A stretch of 64,000 nucleotides of DNA, taken from contig NW_017386026.1 of NCBI RefSeq assembly GCF_000237925.1, positions 2,232,001-2,296,000 on the forward strand, in the 5' to 3' direction. The notes under the pieces were generated by a model, which worked only from the letters and a program-made list of their open reading frames with translations, was not told the origin of the DNA and searched no databases. Shown here one piece after another: positions 36,901-50,465 of the stretch (position 1 is its first letter; each line of letters starts with the position of its first letter). The position numbers were made by a program, and so were the translations under genes. The stretch comes from Schistosoma mansoni (Eukaryota > Platyhelminthes > Trematoda > Strigeidida > Schistosomatidae).

Positions 36901-38483
36901 AATCGCGAACAGTAATTGAAAAATTTATTGAACGACTTACAAATAGTTCACTTCAACATTATTTAGTCCCTCTTGTCCCTAGAATTTAACCCTTATTTTG
37001 GGACAATATTGTTCAGTGTTAGATCTTTCCCGAAACAATTGATATTACTACTATTCCTACATTTTAGCTATTCTTCTTTTTAATCTCATATCATCACGCT
37101 AGGGTGGTAAAGCGACTTGCTCTGATGCACATTCGTGTCGGGCCCTAAGTCGCTTATGACTGACTGACATAATAGTAAGCATACGAACCTTTTATTCGCC
37201 ACGTTATGGTTATTTTCTATTAGGTCATCAATTTGAGTTGTCATAATTCTGTAACAAATAAATAACATGGATATAAAAGTATAAACCTAAGATAGCTCTA
37301 CGATAAGCGGTAGGACTAGATAAAGTATGAATCCATCTGGGTTGTTAAGTATGACTTTGAATCACAATACCGACTGGTTCCTAGGAACTTTAAAAATTGC
37401 CGAGACTTTAGTTTATGGATGAACCAATCATATGCAAGATGGTCTTGGGTTTTAACGCGAAATTCATTGATCCATATGTCTAAATAGCATTTTGGGATTA
37501 CAGCTGATTTAGTTCGTGATGAAAACTCCTAAATTTAGTGGCGAACTTTAAGTCCTAATCCTAGTACCTCACACTAATTTATAACTCTCCTTTAACCATA
37601 GAGTGTATGTGAATATTCCCAAGGTCCCTTTGGCATCCCTCAAAGATCATCCAGAAATTATAGTTTCATCAAAAAATCGACAAACCCAAAGACAACTCTC
37701 AAAGATCTCATGGTTTGATAGGGGTAGTTTAGTGAAATAGACATAAATATGTCGCCAGAATTTTAAATCTCAGTTTCAGGATCATTGGAATAGCAATACT
37801 ACACAGTACTGATAAATTTGCATCACACAAACTTATGTATTTATTAAATCCCTGAGAAAGGGTTTTTATCTGGTAGTCATTCCGAGGCTATTTTAAAAAC
37901 TTGGCGAGGACTCAGACGAGAAGTTCCGATTTGACTGGGTGTTTATTTTCAAAATGTTTGCTTGTCATGTGTCGCAGATTTTCGATTAATTAAGAAGATT
38001 CCGATGAGCCTTAAATAAGTTTAAAGTATCGGTACACTGTTAGCTAATAGAAAATTACTTCTCCGTTTTGTCGTACCATTTATCTGAAAAGGAATTTTGT
38101 AGTACTTGAAACAACGAGCAGTATATCAGAAAACTCAGAACGCAACTTAAGTTCTAAATAAACGGTTAAAATCTTTTCCGGGACTCTGGGCAGTTTTCGT
38201 GATAAACTTTGTGTTAGCGAGTTAATTCAACAGAGACTGAGTCTCCACGAAGCTTAAGCCATAGATGAGTGTGCATCTAATATACCACTCGAAGTAGTGG
38301 AATGATACTTCACCGAACTATTTGTATACAAAATTTAACTCTTATAATTACCTGTGAGATATCATACTGCTTAATATACTCCACGCAGCTTATTCGTTGA
38401 CTTTCGTCTTCTAGTAAACACGTAGGCATCTTGCGTTCATCAGCTTGGGTTATTTCAGTGTGGTCATTGTCATGGTAGATCAT
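27984..38483 (-). CDS. AdipoR: Adiponectin receptor-like PAQR protein, copy B (5 exons)
   Basis: Paralogue of copy A with the same expected membrane role. Minus-strand coding exons: 38483-38352 (first exon, less certain), 34934-34718, 32331-32151, 30218-29837 and 28163-27984 (TGA), giving 363 aa. The three central exons are 217, 181 and 382 nt, exactly as in copy A, with the same phases. Motifs: AWLRDNDYILHYHRP, KSIFRVHTETGNIWTHL, LFHT (His162), LDYAG (Asp179), PERIFPG and FQSHQIFH (His308, His312). The proposed first exon ends in C.EY(I/L) twelve residues before the splice site, as does exon 2 of copy A, which supports it. An alternative start ten coding bases long with a 55-nt intron upstream is also phase-compatible. 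The intron that is 48 nt in copy A is 2386 nt here. The C-terminal tail after HYHG differs from copy A. Confidence 0.88.
28828..28960 (+). repeat. Dispersed repeat (LFSEEV-type), copy 2
   Basis: This matches the inverted copy at 22280-22445. It lies in the last intron of PAQR copy B, antisense to the gene. Confidence 0.7.
30730..31248 (-). repeat. About 520-bp dispersed repeat, copy 3 (intron of PAQR copy B)
   Basis: Full-length copy matching 4815-5337. Its minus-strand frame is open (MPPNSLVRPRMGRV..., FTKLRGRKANVRRF...GGHGGST) and ends at TAG/TGA after GGST. It lies between PAQR exons 30218 and 32151, in the same orientation as the gene. Confidence 0.88.
36476..36625 (-). repeat. Truncated copy of the 520-bp repeat
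   Basis: Only the tail-side part is present (TTATTTATTTGGACAG... GGTACAAGAGGGCACC ... GTGTGAGGGCTGTGATACTGC), with about 30 extra bases in the middle. It lies in intron 1 of PAQR copy B. Confidence 0.75.
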
Positions 38484-40519
38484 AATTACTGTGACGAATG
38501 AATACAATAAGTATATGAAACTACGCTGTTTCGGTCGGAAAACCTTTGTTCATCCAAAAATAGGATTAGTGGAAGAGTAGGGAGAGTTGAAATGGCCTTC
38601 TACATTTAGGACTAATAGCCTGGACGATTTCTGGAATGGAAAGAAAATAAAACAACTGTGCGTTAAGATTAGTTTTACACAGTAAGTCTGCATGGAGAGG
38701 TTAGTCTTAAAAACCTTACAATTAGAACGCTAGTTTAATATGGGTTTTCTATTTGTTTGGTGGTCAACACCCAGAATGTGAGATTATATTCAACACATTA
38801 TATACATTGAGGGAACATTTAAACTGTGCTCCAAGGTCAATCCAGCATCCTGTATGTAGACCTGGTCCTTTGTAATAAATATGGTTGATTTGTTGAAATG
38901 TATTAAACCTTGTTGTATGGCTTTGTAGTGACCTATTTTTGTAACGAGAACGCGACTGGTATTATGGAAACACTTATTATTATAACCAATTATACTAGTG
39001 ATCGTTTTACTGTACTTATTTACTTAAGTGCACCAAACACACATTCTTCCATTGCCTGTAACCTTGCACAATTCGCATACGCTCATTAGTTCCGCTTGTA
39101 AACTTTGGCACGTCTCGGTATTCTATTGATACCACGAGATCGCCAACAAATATATCTTATTGCAACCGTCAACAGCCTACTAATTTTTGACCTACGGATG
39201 TATCCAGCTCGATATTTGGCACATAATCTTCCTGTAATTGTGATCATAGTCGATCGTGACTCGACGCCGACTTCAGCTCCTAGAGAAACTCTAGATTGAT
39301 TGCGAGATACGAGAAGAGCAAAACATCCTACCGCTTGTCGACCCCAAACTGAAATTCGTGCCGCTAGAATTCACCATAGGAGGTAAACAGACATTTCAGT
39401 CACTGTCCAGTGGATAAAAAATGAAATGAGATCACCCGTATGTTCTGTTAAGGGTTTCAAACCTCCTTGAGATTACCCAGGGGATGCTTAACACTGTAAG
39501 GAGTGGAATGGTAAAACATATCGACACTTTAACTATAATTTAAGATATAAATTCATAACCCAAGATCACCATTTGTTTTTCAATCAAATAAAAGAAGTTG
39601 GTTTAAGAGTTTAAATGTCTCGTCTTAGAAGAGATTCTAGATAACAGTCAGTAAATTGGTCCCGAAACATTGAGGACGCTCAAGCCTGTTAGGACGCTTA
39701 ATAAAGTAAACATTGACTGCATAGAAGTAGTGTTTTAAATAAAGTCTCAAGGAGGTGGGTATAAAAGTTGAAAAATGTCTTCATCAGGGCATTCGCAAGC
39801 TTTATGAAGCTACCTTATTACTTTAAAGACTTTGACAGTTTCTATACTGCGGTGCGTAGTTGCTTTCAAATCATAACATAAAATTACTCTTAGGTGCTGT
39901 AGATCCACTGAAACGTTACTCAGCCCTAGTCCAGTCGTCAAGCAGACCAAATGGTTTATACGTCAAACAATAGGCTGCTGATCGTCGGACAGCTTACTGA
40001 AGAACATCAAGAACAAATATGAATAACGCCGATTAATCAATTGCAATCAATGGACTAGCATCTAATGCAGAGACTGAACTCTATATTCCCCTGACTTGCT
40101 TTTACCAACATATTTCTTTAATAATATTATGTCTGCTTTTTACAGAAGTCATGGTAGCTACGATGCGTGAGTACCGCAAAGGGGCAATCCACATGAGATA
40201 TTAACAGCTAGGTGTGACATCTATGTAAGCTAAGAAGTCACACCATTCCTGTTCAACCAAAGTAGATCGCATTCACTGACGCAGACCATCCACATGAGTT
40301 ACAAGTCTTCTCCATCATCATAAAGACACAAGTCTAGATTAATGAAATGAAGTTCTATTGTTCGTGCACCTGTGAAATTAGTGTTTTTGGTTTAAGGTGT
40401 ACTGATGTTTATTGTGTTGTCCATAGTGCTATTAATAGTGTACAATTAATAGTGTTTATATTTTTATCTTAACATTAAAACCATATAAGTGACCCGCTTG
40501 AACTAGCAAAAACATCATC
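38484..40519. other. 5' flank of PAQR copy B, otherwise unrecognised
   Basis: The promoter of copy B should lie in the left part. The stretch 39000-39450 is richer in G+C and has a 64-codon plus-strand frame without family resemblance; it may be old transposon DNA. Confidence 0.35.
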
Positions 40520-43500
40520 ATAAATAATGTGACCGCTGATCGCCCTTCGTCTGAGAGTAAGAGAGGAGGTTGACTGACCTTTTAAAATTCTCAACACCCG
40601 TGCGATACATAACATTTTAGAGTATTTTCTCATAGTCTATTTGGTAGGTGCCGTAGATAAAAGCGTAATCTGTGCTGGGTATTACATTTCAACCGACTCA
40701 ATTTGTCTAGCAATATCACACTGTAGCACATCTCAACTTTACTGGATGAAAAAGCCTACAAAATGAAAGCTGGGGGGTTAATATGAAGTCCTTGAAAAGA
40801 ATTATTCTTTTTCGAAGTTCGAATGATCATGCTATGAGACTTCATATCGAAATAGAATGGCAACTCATGTTGAATCTTTTATAAACGGATTTAACGACCA
40901 CGCCAGTTATATGGGTATTGAGGGGGATAACTCTATGTATTACCCCTCAGTAACATCCATTACTAATCAATTATAGTTTCTCGCTTTCAAGAAGGAACTT
41001 AACAAGTACCGTACCTCATTACAGCCAAGAATGCTCTCAAACTACAACGGAGTGGGACCCGAGTAACATGCAATCGATTACCCCTTTCCGGCAATGTTGA
41101 AATATTAATGAAAATAACCCGCTAACATACCTCCCTAAATTAATTTGATGAACCTTCAAGCTTGAACTCGTCCCACCCAGCTAGTGTATCTGAGTTCTCA
41201 TGTAGCTCATCTCTTCGTTTCCTCCTCCTCTCGATAAATTTGAAGTTGTCTAGGGCAGGTTCAGCGATCAAACGGTAATTGTCTTTTTTATTAGTCCGGA
41301 GAATAGTTTCAGATGCTTTGTAGGTATTTCCGGTCTCGCAGTACTAAAGCTAAAATACTCCGAGAACTATCGTTGAATACTCTGTTATCCAGTCTTCATG
41401 GTATTGGACAAAATCGGAGGCAACTGTGACCACAAAATATTGTTTCCCAGAGGGCCCAAAGGTGACAGGATACAACAACGGTAGATTTCACAACTATCGT
41501 ACAGCAGTTACTGGGTGGCAGAAGTCTATAACACCAGACAGAATCACCCAGCATTGCCCCAGAGCATGAGACAATTCAGCTCCTCAAATTGAATTGAGAG
41601 AATGACACTATTTCATTAGATGAGGTAAGAAATCTGGAAAGCTACGGTACTTGTTATATTAATGAGGAGTGACACAAACTAGTGTATCCACAATCATAGG
41701 AAACAGGTAAATGCTCGTCTAGCAGATTTATCATCCCGAATGAATCGTATCTTGAATTAGGCATCCAAAGCATGTGTAATCAGACTGGCGTAGATAGCTT
41801 AGTGAACTGCTATTCAATTGACCATGATTTATCCATGGTTATGGTCAATGATACATGCACTCTAAATAATAATATTATAGAACGTAGAAAGAATTCCCTA
41901 ATCACCGAGCTGCGAATCATTCTAATAACGGAAAAATGGCCAGTCTTCAGTACTAAGTGCAGAACTAATTATGGATGGTTACACACTGCGCCATTTCAAC
42001 AGAGATCATAAAAGGGGTGCAGGTTGTGTGATGTACGTTCACAACCTTGCTAATGCAATAAGATTGGTAGATAGTTTTGCGAAGCACAACACCAGCTTCG
42101 CAATGAATCATCGTATGAGTCATTAATTATAAGATACTTGTGGGATGTATGTCGATTACCGAACTGAAAACCTGAAGAAAACGACTTTTTTAAGTCGTTC
42201 GCGTATATTCCACCATTAAACGTTGATTTCAAACTCATTTTTGGTAACTTTAGTCCTCCGGAAATCACCTGTGAGATGAGCGGTTGACCTCAGCGACATG
42301 AGGAAAAAGTTTGAACTATATACACTTATGGCTGGAAACAGTGTCACGCAACCATTTCTAAAGTCCAATATAACACCCTCATTCTGACGATTAATATGTC
42401 TTTCGGAAGATAGGATATGTGTACGCTAATTTATTGCACATGTGCGCTCCAATACATGCCTTAGATATCTGTCTGTAATGCATTCAGTGTACCGATCTGT
42501 CACAAAGATTTATTTAAAAGTAAGTTTCATATAGTTGTTAGAGACTACATCTTGGATTCATAGACTTGGATTGAATTTCTGTCCTCAATGGTTGATGGAA
42601 GTTTATAAGGGTCTATAGGGAATAAAATATAGATCAATACTTGGTCTGTTGGGAATATTTACTTTTGCATTGTAATGCAACTAAAGGTTGAGTTAAAATG
42701 GGCTAAAACTGCGGTAGAGTAGCTTCGAATGTTGTCAGATTTGAAGAATACTGGGAACGATGAAATGGATTGGTCAGCTAACAAGAGCAAAGTTTTCTAT
42801 GAAAAGGGACACGTATTAAGAAAGGGAAGACCTTATGCCTAGAAAACTTGGTTTAGGACAGTTAAAATGACTGACGAAACCAAAGTTGCTTATGAACGCA
42901 TCTCTTAATCCTGCCAAGTTGCTCAACACAGTGTCTCGTACTGCCTTACCCGCAAAGTATTGCAAACGGGATTTCCAAAACCACTCTTTCCTATTTTGAT
43001 GATCTACTGACTCCTCGAGGAGTTCTATACCAAAATAAACAGGGCATGAGTAGGGTGGGAAGCTTCAAAGTCAAAAGTATTATCTGGAGCCATTCTAGAT
43101 CCTCCACTATTCCTCACACTTTTTACCAGTCTCTGAGAGGAGTGTTGTTCAGTGAATCTAATCTATGCAAACAAAAAGCTGTGGGGGCCTCCAAGTATTT
43201 ATAGATTACAGGAGCTTTAGAAATGTCTAGTTCCACTACAGGAATGACCATAGAACAAAAATTTGAAGTCTAAACGTCAAAAACTTCAAAGGATGTTTCT
43301 TCTTACTTGTGAGCACCAATCTCTTACAAACATAGTCTGTTCCCGTTTCCTCTATAGTATCTGGCACCTAACTGGTTTGTCATTAGAACGTCCGTACATC
43401 AGTTCGATAATTAGAAGGGATGTGCAGGCAAGTTTACTTTGTTTCGTATGGTTCATTGACAATCAGGCTTGTTCAATTCAGAAATGCTTTTGATATACCC

Positions 43501-44300
43501 CAGTTACGTCTTGAAACTTATGGCACTGTTGCATCTTGCCCCTCCAAGGTGTGCAATAAAATTAGTCACAATGATAATATGAAGGACCTGTGAAAACAAA
43601 TCTAGTTTTTTGGGATTGTTCTTCATGGGACACTGAATGTTGGATTTGCTCAAAGTGACCTAATCATATTGTATAACCTAATTGGTAAATAACTTCCTGA
43701 AACGGCGGTTTTGTAGGCAATCATACCCGGCTTATTTTCACAATACACTGACTTGTCAAGGCAACTCAGCTGAAGTAATTTCTTCGGAAGCTTACCACTG
43801 AATATCGAGAGTTACTTGCCGTGGTATCGATTATTAACCATGCGACCTTCAAAGCTGAACATATGATAACTGAGAAAATCTACATTTAACGGCGAACATA
43901 GAGAGAAGACCATATATGGTGAACGCGGCAACAAAGAAATCGAAATAGCGTGGATCGGTCATGCAGGCGCGGTCACCCTTTTCAGCCTCTTGTTTCTGTA
44001 TCAAATATACTAATTTATTTCTCAGTGCAAATGTGTCTTTCAGAAGTTCTAGACGTTATATTGCTGATTGTCACAGTAGAACGAGTCAGTGTAGGTTATA
44101 CTGTGACTTACACGTAAGACCGTACGGATCAGATACCTACATCAAATTTTTCTCTTTATTCGCTAATCAACCATGTGGAACAGACTGCCAGTGAATCCCC
44201 GTTACAGTGGAACTACAACCCGGTTCCTAAGTCTCCTTGATGTTTTTCTTTCCGAAAGTGTATTGTGTCAGCCATTGAATATCAACGTGTTTAATAATGA
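40520..44300 (+). mobile_element. CR1-type non-LTR retrotransposon, heavily decayed
   Basis: Scattered plus-strand fragments keep the order of a CR1-like element. An endonuclease block reads MDGYTLRHFNRDHKRGAG (about 41970). An RT block has SGAILDPPLFLTLF and a ruined YADD (NLIYANKKLWG) near 43085-43190. A C-terminal WNRLPVN block is near 44175. Many stops and frameshifts are present. The limits are approximate. It is the same broad class as 51560-55290. Confidence 0.65.
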
Positions 44301-47300
44301 TTCATACAAACAAGACCCGTCATCTATCTAATTGACTGAAAAGCAAAGTGAAACCCTAGAAACTTTTCACGTCTTTTTTATCTTCTTTTTATTCATCTTA
44401 ATACATGAAATCTGATTATGTCCGTATTTATAATTATTACTGTTAATAATATAATAATAATATAATAATACTCGGCCGCTAAACGATGCTTACAAATACC
44501 TTAAAACGTCCAAAGAAACGCATAATCGACTACCTTCTACCGGTGGTCGTACATCTATAGAACCTGTTGCCCATCAACCGGGTAGGATAGGACAAAAGAA
44601 CATCAGTACGAATTTAGTGTGAGTTCCTTATTGTCTATTCTTTATCAGCCCTTTACTCTTCTGTACACCATATTGCCTTGCCATTAATATTGTATCACCA
44701 CTCGTTATCTTACCTTATCTGCAACTAATATGAATCTATACTTTTCCGCCTACTTTGGTAAGCAACTATTCTGCATTATACCCTTCTTAATGCCTATACT
44801 CTGATTGGCAACCTATACTTCACACTATAGTCAATTAAAACATAGCATCGAAGCCTTACCCACAGTCCATAATTTGTAACTGTCTGATAAGCTTGAAAAT
44901 GGTACTTATAGAAATAGTGTTTTCCAACAAGATGTGAAGCACAGAGCACTGTGTGAGGCATGATATATATCCAAAAAAAAGCCTAAATGAGCCTAACATC
45001 ACAAAAGGAGGGAGGGTGGAGTTACTGACCAGCAAGCATTGATGGTGAGGGCGATGACTTCAAACCATCCGTGTTTGTGAGGCAGAACATTTTGTCTGTA
45101 TCAGGCTCTTTATAAATGAGAACAAGTCAATCAATCTGTGATATTGAGGTTGTTCTACTACACACACCATTCAGACTCACGTTTCTAATTTCTATGCTGG
45201 ATTAACTATTCTACTATGACAACCTATAACATGCTAACTCGGACTTTTACATGAAAACTGTGTGACAGGCATCGGATGATGAAAAAATACAGACTGTAAA
45301 GGATATGGTTGCTATTTTAATTAACACTCTACTCTCTACATGCACTCTCTGTTCTTATAAACATTCTTTCTCATTCCAATCATGACCTGCCTTCCTTCAT
45401 TCGAACCTACTCCACCTTGATAAATATCACAACTCATTGTTGTATATTACTGCATTCACTCATCTGGAGCCCCTGATCACATTTCGCTCTAACAACATGA
45501 GCTAGTATCAATTTGATCTAATAATTAATCATACCTCCGTCTGTTCCACTACTAAATGTTAAGCATTTCTTATCGTTTATATCCAAATGCCTTGCTGCTC
45601 CTCGGTATCTTTCTTCTTTTCTCTCCTCTCTTCAGAATCTTGATCTGAGGGTGAAGCTACGTAACTTCTGACATCTGGAACAAGCTCGACGAACGCGCTT
45701 CCCCAAGGTCATAATTCACACCAGGCGCTCCACAAGTATAATTTATAACAACTATAAACTTAAAATTTGCGTTGCATAAACACTTGGCACGACCAAAATC
45801 CTAACACAATTTTGCCGAGATTGGATCTGGTGTGTAACGTGGACGCGATGCCCCTTTGGAAAATATTTTGATGAAAACACACTGTATCTGAACGAATGAA
45901 CTGCTATCAACTTTTATAGATTATGTTTACCAAACAACCATGCTTGGGATGCATGCTGTGAACCAGTATATGTTGTAACTTGTAGATCATGCCTGTATAA
46001 ATGGCGTGTACCTGCCCTTGAGGAAATATATTATTAATATATCATTATTGGTTCCTCGACACATTAGACATTCTTTTCATCGCTTCTTGTCCTTCTGAAC
46101 ATATTTTGTTCCTAAACATCCAAAGTCTGTAACTAAAAACAAAAAATTACCCTATGTTAACTTCTCATATTTATTCCATCTTCACCGCATATATATACAT
46201 ATATATATATATATATTTGATTATCTTTTGCAATTAGTTATGACTATCATAGCGTCATTCTAAATTATTATTGCACAAATGTTTATACTAACGCCCGGTT
46301 TCACTCTGTATACTGTTGAGAAATCTACATTTATTTATCCGAGTGCACTAAAGGATTATTATTATTTTGTTTTTTTTAACTGTTAATTTACTTCAGAGGT
46401 CTATATTACACTCATTACACTAATATTACCATTGTTGGACCCTTTCACTAAGTGTTCATTTCTCTTCTCTCTTTTCTCCTTCCAAATAAATATTACTCTT
46501 AAGATTACGAAGTTTGTAATTAAAACAATAACTTGTGTTATGCTCAAATCGACTTCTCAGACTCGTTTTATCTTCCCAATTCATATACGACTCATACATA
46601 TTGATTATCCCCTGCACTTAATTGAGACTTTCATAGCGTCACTCCAAACTACAACGGTATAAACACTTATTCTAACGTCATATCTTACTGCAACAATAAG
46701 TTAGTTACTTACTAATTTATTTTATTTTGTCTTTATTACTCACTTGGCGTACGTATAAAGTCGTTTATTGTTGTTCTGTGTTCATAAGCACGCTTATTAA
46801 ACTATTCACCTATTTCGCGTCTCCTTTATACCTATTTCCTTAGTTTTTTCATTTCCTTCTGTAAAGTGAGATAGATAAATGAACACACCAATGAAACGCT
46901 CATCACCACATTAACTTTCCCTGACCTTGTGTGATTATGTCTTGTTTGTCCACCAATCACAATTTTCTGTTCAGTGTAAAACAATAATATCCTTGTCGAC
47001 TCATTTTCCCTATCCTCTAGTTACTGTTCGCTATGTTATTTATGTCTCTCCTTTTTCCTATGTAATAGACTGTACTGTTTATTTGCATACTAACGTTGTT
47101 AATTCACGTTTTAGAAACAGATAAAGTTTGACAAGCCAAAAAGATTATTTGTTCTGACTTTGGCCAAACCAAGACTCTGTGCTCGGCAGTCTGGAGAATA
47201 GCTTAGAGTTTCACCTGTAGGACATTGCTTCCTACAGCTACCTTAATATAAATTCTATATCCTTCTCAATTACACAGAACCTGATTTATTATTCTATTGT

Positions 47301-48129
47301 TAATATTTTCTTTTTTCCTTTCTTTCCACTTCTTCAAATATGGCAAATATAATGCTAACATTATTGAAACTTGCGAAACCCGAAATGGTTTCGTCACAAC
47401 ACTTATGTACCCATAAGGTGTTTGTGAATAATCATAATAATAACCAAGACGAGTCTACAATTTAGCGATTAAGTCTATTATTACAGTGGCGAAGATAAAT
47501 GTACTAATACTGAACTATACCATAAATCTACAAACTCATCAAATAACACATTGTCAGGGAAGTCCAATTTTTTATGCAATAGATCAATAGTTTCTGGAGT
47601 GCTCCTTCAGTCTCACCAAAAGCTCACTAGATAATAATGCAAAAAGTCATAGATTATCCTTTTCTGCCTGAAACGGAGCAGGAAATACGAACATAAAGGG
47701 GATAAAACGATTTCATATTTACTGGTCACACGTCCGCATGTCTGAAAATGTATTCAAACATCATTATATCACGCGCTGTTTTACCTCTTATTAGTTCTGT
47801 TTGTTTTTATACACTTTTAAGTCCACTTGTTACGTTAACATGGAAACTCATTTTACCCTAAATTACTGATTTATCGGGCTGATGCCTTTAAATGGATAGT
47901 TGTAACCAGTCGGAAGCTAATTGGATCGGGAATTCATACACATCTCATTGAGTGATTTACTCCAACGGCACGTCCAGCAAGCTGATCGACCTGCTAAAAA
48001 AGGAATCATTTTGCTCCATTTGGTTTTCAGTCCTTTCTTTCTTCAATCGTCATCCGCGTCTTGGAGCTTTATCGCAAACAATTGTACGGCTCATCAGATA
48101 GAAGGAAACTACTGGATCGAGTGGCCCTG
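44301..48129. other. Pyrimidine-rich intergenic DNA, probably old retroelement
   Basis: The plus strand is unusually rich in C and T for long stretches, with short AAT and AT repeats near 44440-44470 and 46190-46217. Two diverged copies of an approximately 77-bp segment lie at 46219-46295 and 46602-46680. No coding frame was recognised. Confidence 0.4.
46219..46680 (+). repeat. Diverged direct duplication (about 77 bp, copies 380 bp apart)
   Basis: 46219-46295 and 46602-46680 share GATTATC...GCA.TTA.TT..GACT.TCATAGCGTCA.TC and ...TCTAACG-like ends. This is probably a duplicated part of an old element. Confidence 0.5.
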
Positions 48130-50465
48130 TGAAGGATCACATATTACTTAAGTTTATTGCCCGTCCTGGGGGAGTGGAGGACACTCACCAGGATTCTCTA
48201 TTGAACTCTGTCTTGTGCAGCAGTTGCCAGTCGCTCTCTGTCCTTTTCATGCCTGCTTCCCGTTCCCAAAGCGACGTGATCTTTGTTCTGCATCTCTTAC
48301 TTTGCTATCCAAAATTCTAAGTTAGAGCTTACCCCGTGATGCACTTTGTTGATATCCTCAATGTGTCTTATCCTCCTCCAGCATCTTTTCCTAATTTCCT
48401 CCTCACCTGGAAGCTGGTTAGTTCACTCTCACAGTAGGTTGTTTCTGATTGGACCTGATCAACCGACATTCAGTATCTTACATAGAAGGCTGTTTGGAAA
48501 TACTTGTACATTTTTGGTGATGATTGTGGTAGTTCTGCAATTTCCAGCGCCTTATAGTAGAACCGTCTCGACGATTGTATTGAAAATTCTGGCTTTGATA
48601 TTGGTTGACAGTTGTTTCTAGCTCCATATGTTCTTCTATTGTAGGAATGTGGCCCTTGATTTGCCAATGCTTGTCTTTACGTCTGCATTTGATCCTCACT
48701 GTTCATCAATGATGGTGTCCAGGTTCGTGACAGTTTCCACCTGTTCCAGAGTTTCTCCATCAAGCGTGATTGGGTTGGTTCTTGCTGTGTTATGCTTCAG
48801 GATCCTAAATTTTTCCCTTGTGTATGTTGAAGCCTACTGATGCAGAGGTCGCTGCTTCACTGTTTGTTCTAATCCACATTTGTTGATGTGTATGGGACAG
48901 AAGGGGTAGGTCATCCACGAAGTTTGAATCGTCAAGTTGCATCCAACCTGTCCACTTTATTCTGTGCCTCGCGTCAGATGTTGAGGTCTCCATATTCCAG
49001 TCAAATACGAGAAGAAAGTGAAACGGTTAGAGTAAGCAGGCTTGTTTGACCCCGGTGCTGATTTGGAATGCGTCTGTCAGCTGTCCTCTATTCACTAATT
49101 TTCATTGTAGTCCGTCTTATGTATTCCAGATGATGTTGGCGATTTTTTAGGCACACCTGAACAAAACGTAGAGTATCTCTACAGTTACGTCATGTCTGAC
49201 GATGAAGCTCCAGTTGGTAGGTTGTCAGTTCCTGCTACTTTCTCAGTTATGTCTGATGGCCATGCTGATTTCTTCGATCGCTGGAGTGACATCTATAGGA
49301 ACATCTGTAGGTCCTCCTTCGATGTCCGGCTTGTTCAGTGGGGCTAGTCCACTCAAAACTTCGTCAAGGTGTTCTACTGACCTGTTCCTCTGTTCTTGAA
49401 TTTCATTGATTGTGTTGCCTTCTTTTTTCTCGACTGATCGCGCCGATTTGCTTCATTTTCTCCCAGTTTCTCCGTTGTACTATTTAGTTATCTCATGTTT
49501 CCTTCTCTTGCAGCATTTTGCACTGTCTTCTACGTATCTCTGATTCCGGCTCTAATGTTCCTTTCCACGCTCTTGTTTGCTTTTGTGCATCCGGTCTTTA
49601 CCTTGACTTTCTCCACTATGGTTCGACTGTTGTTAATTTCTGACATCTTGTTCTTCTTTTCTTTAATCGTGCTCAGGGTTTAGATAGAAATCCATTCTTG
49701 CGACTTAGCACCTTCTAGCACATTGAAGTTAGTGCTTCTTTGGTCCCTTTACAGTTGTCCTCCATCGTAGTTTCTTATTCTTTCAGTAGATCCTGTAAGG
49801 CTTGGGACCTGTTGCTGAGATCAATCTTGAATTCTTCGAGTTTGTCAGTATCTCGAAGGAAGGTTGTACTGAGCCTTTGTAACGGTGTTTGTCCAATTTT
49901 CTAATTGTACAGTGCTTTTTTAGCTTCAGTTTCATCTTGGCGACCATCAGGTTGTTATCTAAAGCTGAGGAAGTTCCTCTATTGATTCTCACATCTTCCA
50001 CTGACCCTCTGAATTTTTCGGTGATACAGATATGACCGATCTGATTTTCTGTATTCTGACCAATGTAGCTTTATGTATGCGTTTGTGCAGAAATGTTGTG
50101 GCGCTTATGACCCTTTTGTTGAATGCACATACATTTGCAAACCTCTCTCCATTCTCGTCCCTTTCTCCCAGTCAGTACATCTCGTCCCATGATGTCTTCA
50201 TACCCGATTTCGTCCATTCCACATACCTAGGGTTTTGTTGCTCTGGTTGTTAGAAGTGGCACCGTCCTCGTGACTTCTGAAGAACCTCGGCTTTCACCAT
50301 GAGATGTTATAATAAAGGACCTTTAACTTGGAGTGCAGAGTTTGAGTGGTTCAACTTTTTTTGGTCGGGATTTTTTAGCACTTTTGTTTTCCACGGGAAG
50401 GGGTTTCCGACTCCACACCCAACCCACGTCCTTTATACGGGTTTGGAAGAGTAACAGGCGCAGAT
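48130..50465 (-). mobile_element. RTE-type retrotransposon, decayed, with internal deletion
   Basis: Minus-strand order: a 5' untranslated region resembling that of the 59-61 kb copy (50465-50300); endonuclease remnants (MEDVRINRGTSSALDNN near 50000); an RT with RQLTDAF-like text, FVDDLPLLSHTHQQM as the mutated FADD box near 48920, and FNIHKGK; then the KDKHWQIKGHIPTIEEHME segment and C-terminal text down to 48130. Between endonuclease and catalytic RT a segment is missing compared with the family layout. Stops and frameshifts are numerous. Confidence 0.8.

Noticed and set aside
39105-39299. 64-codon plus-strand frame in a G+C-richer patch
   Set aside because: The composition is suggestive, but no motif, splice context or second copy could be found. 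It is kept only as a note on the intergenic interval.
48346-49683. Several plus-strand frames of 60-90 codons
   Set aside because: They are antisense to the decayed RTE element at 48130-50465.
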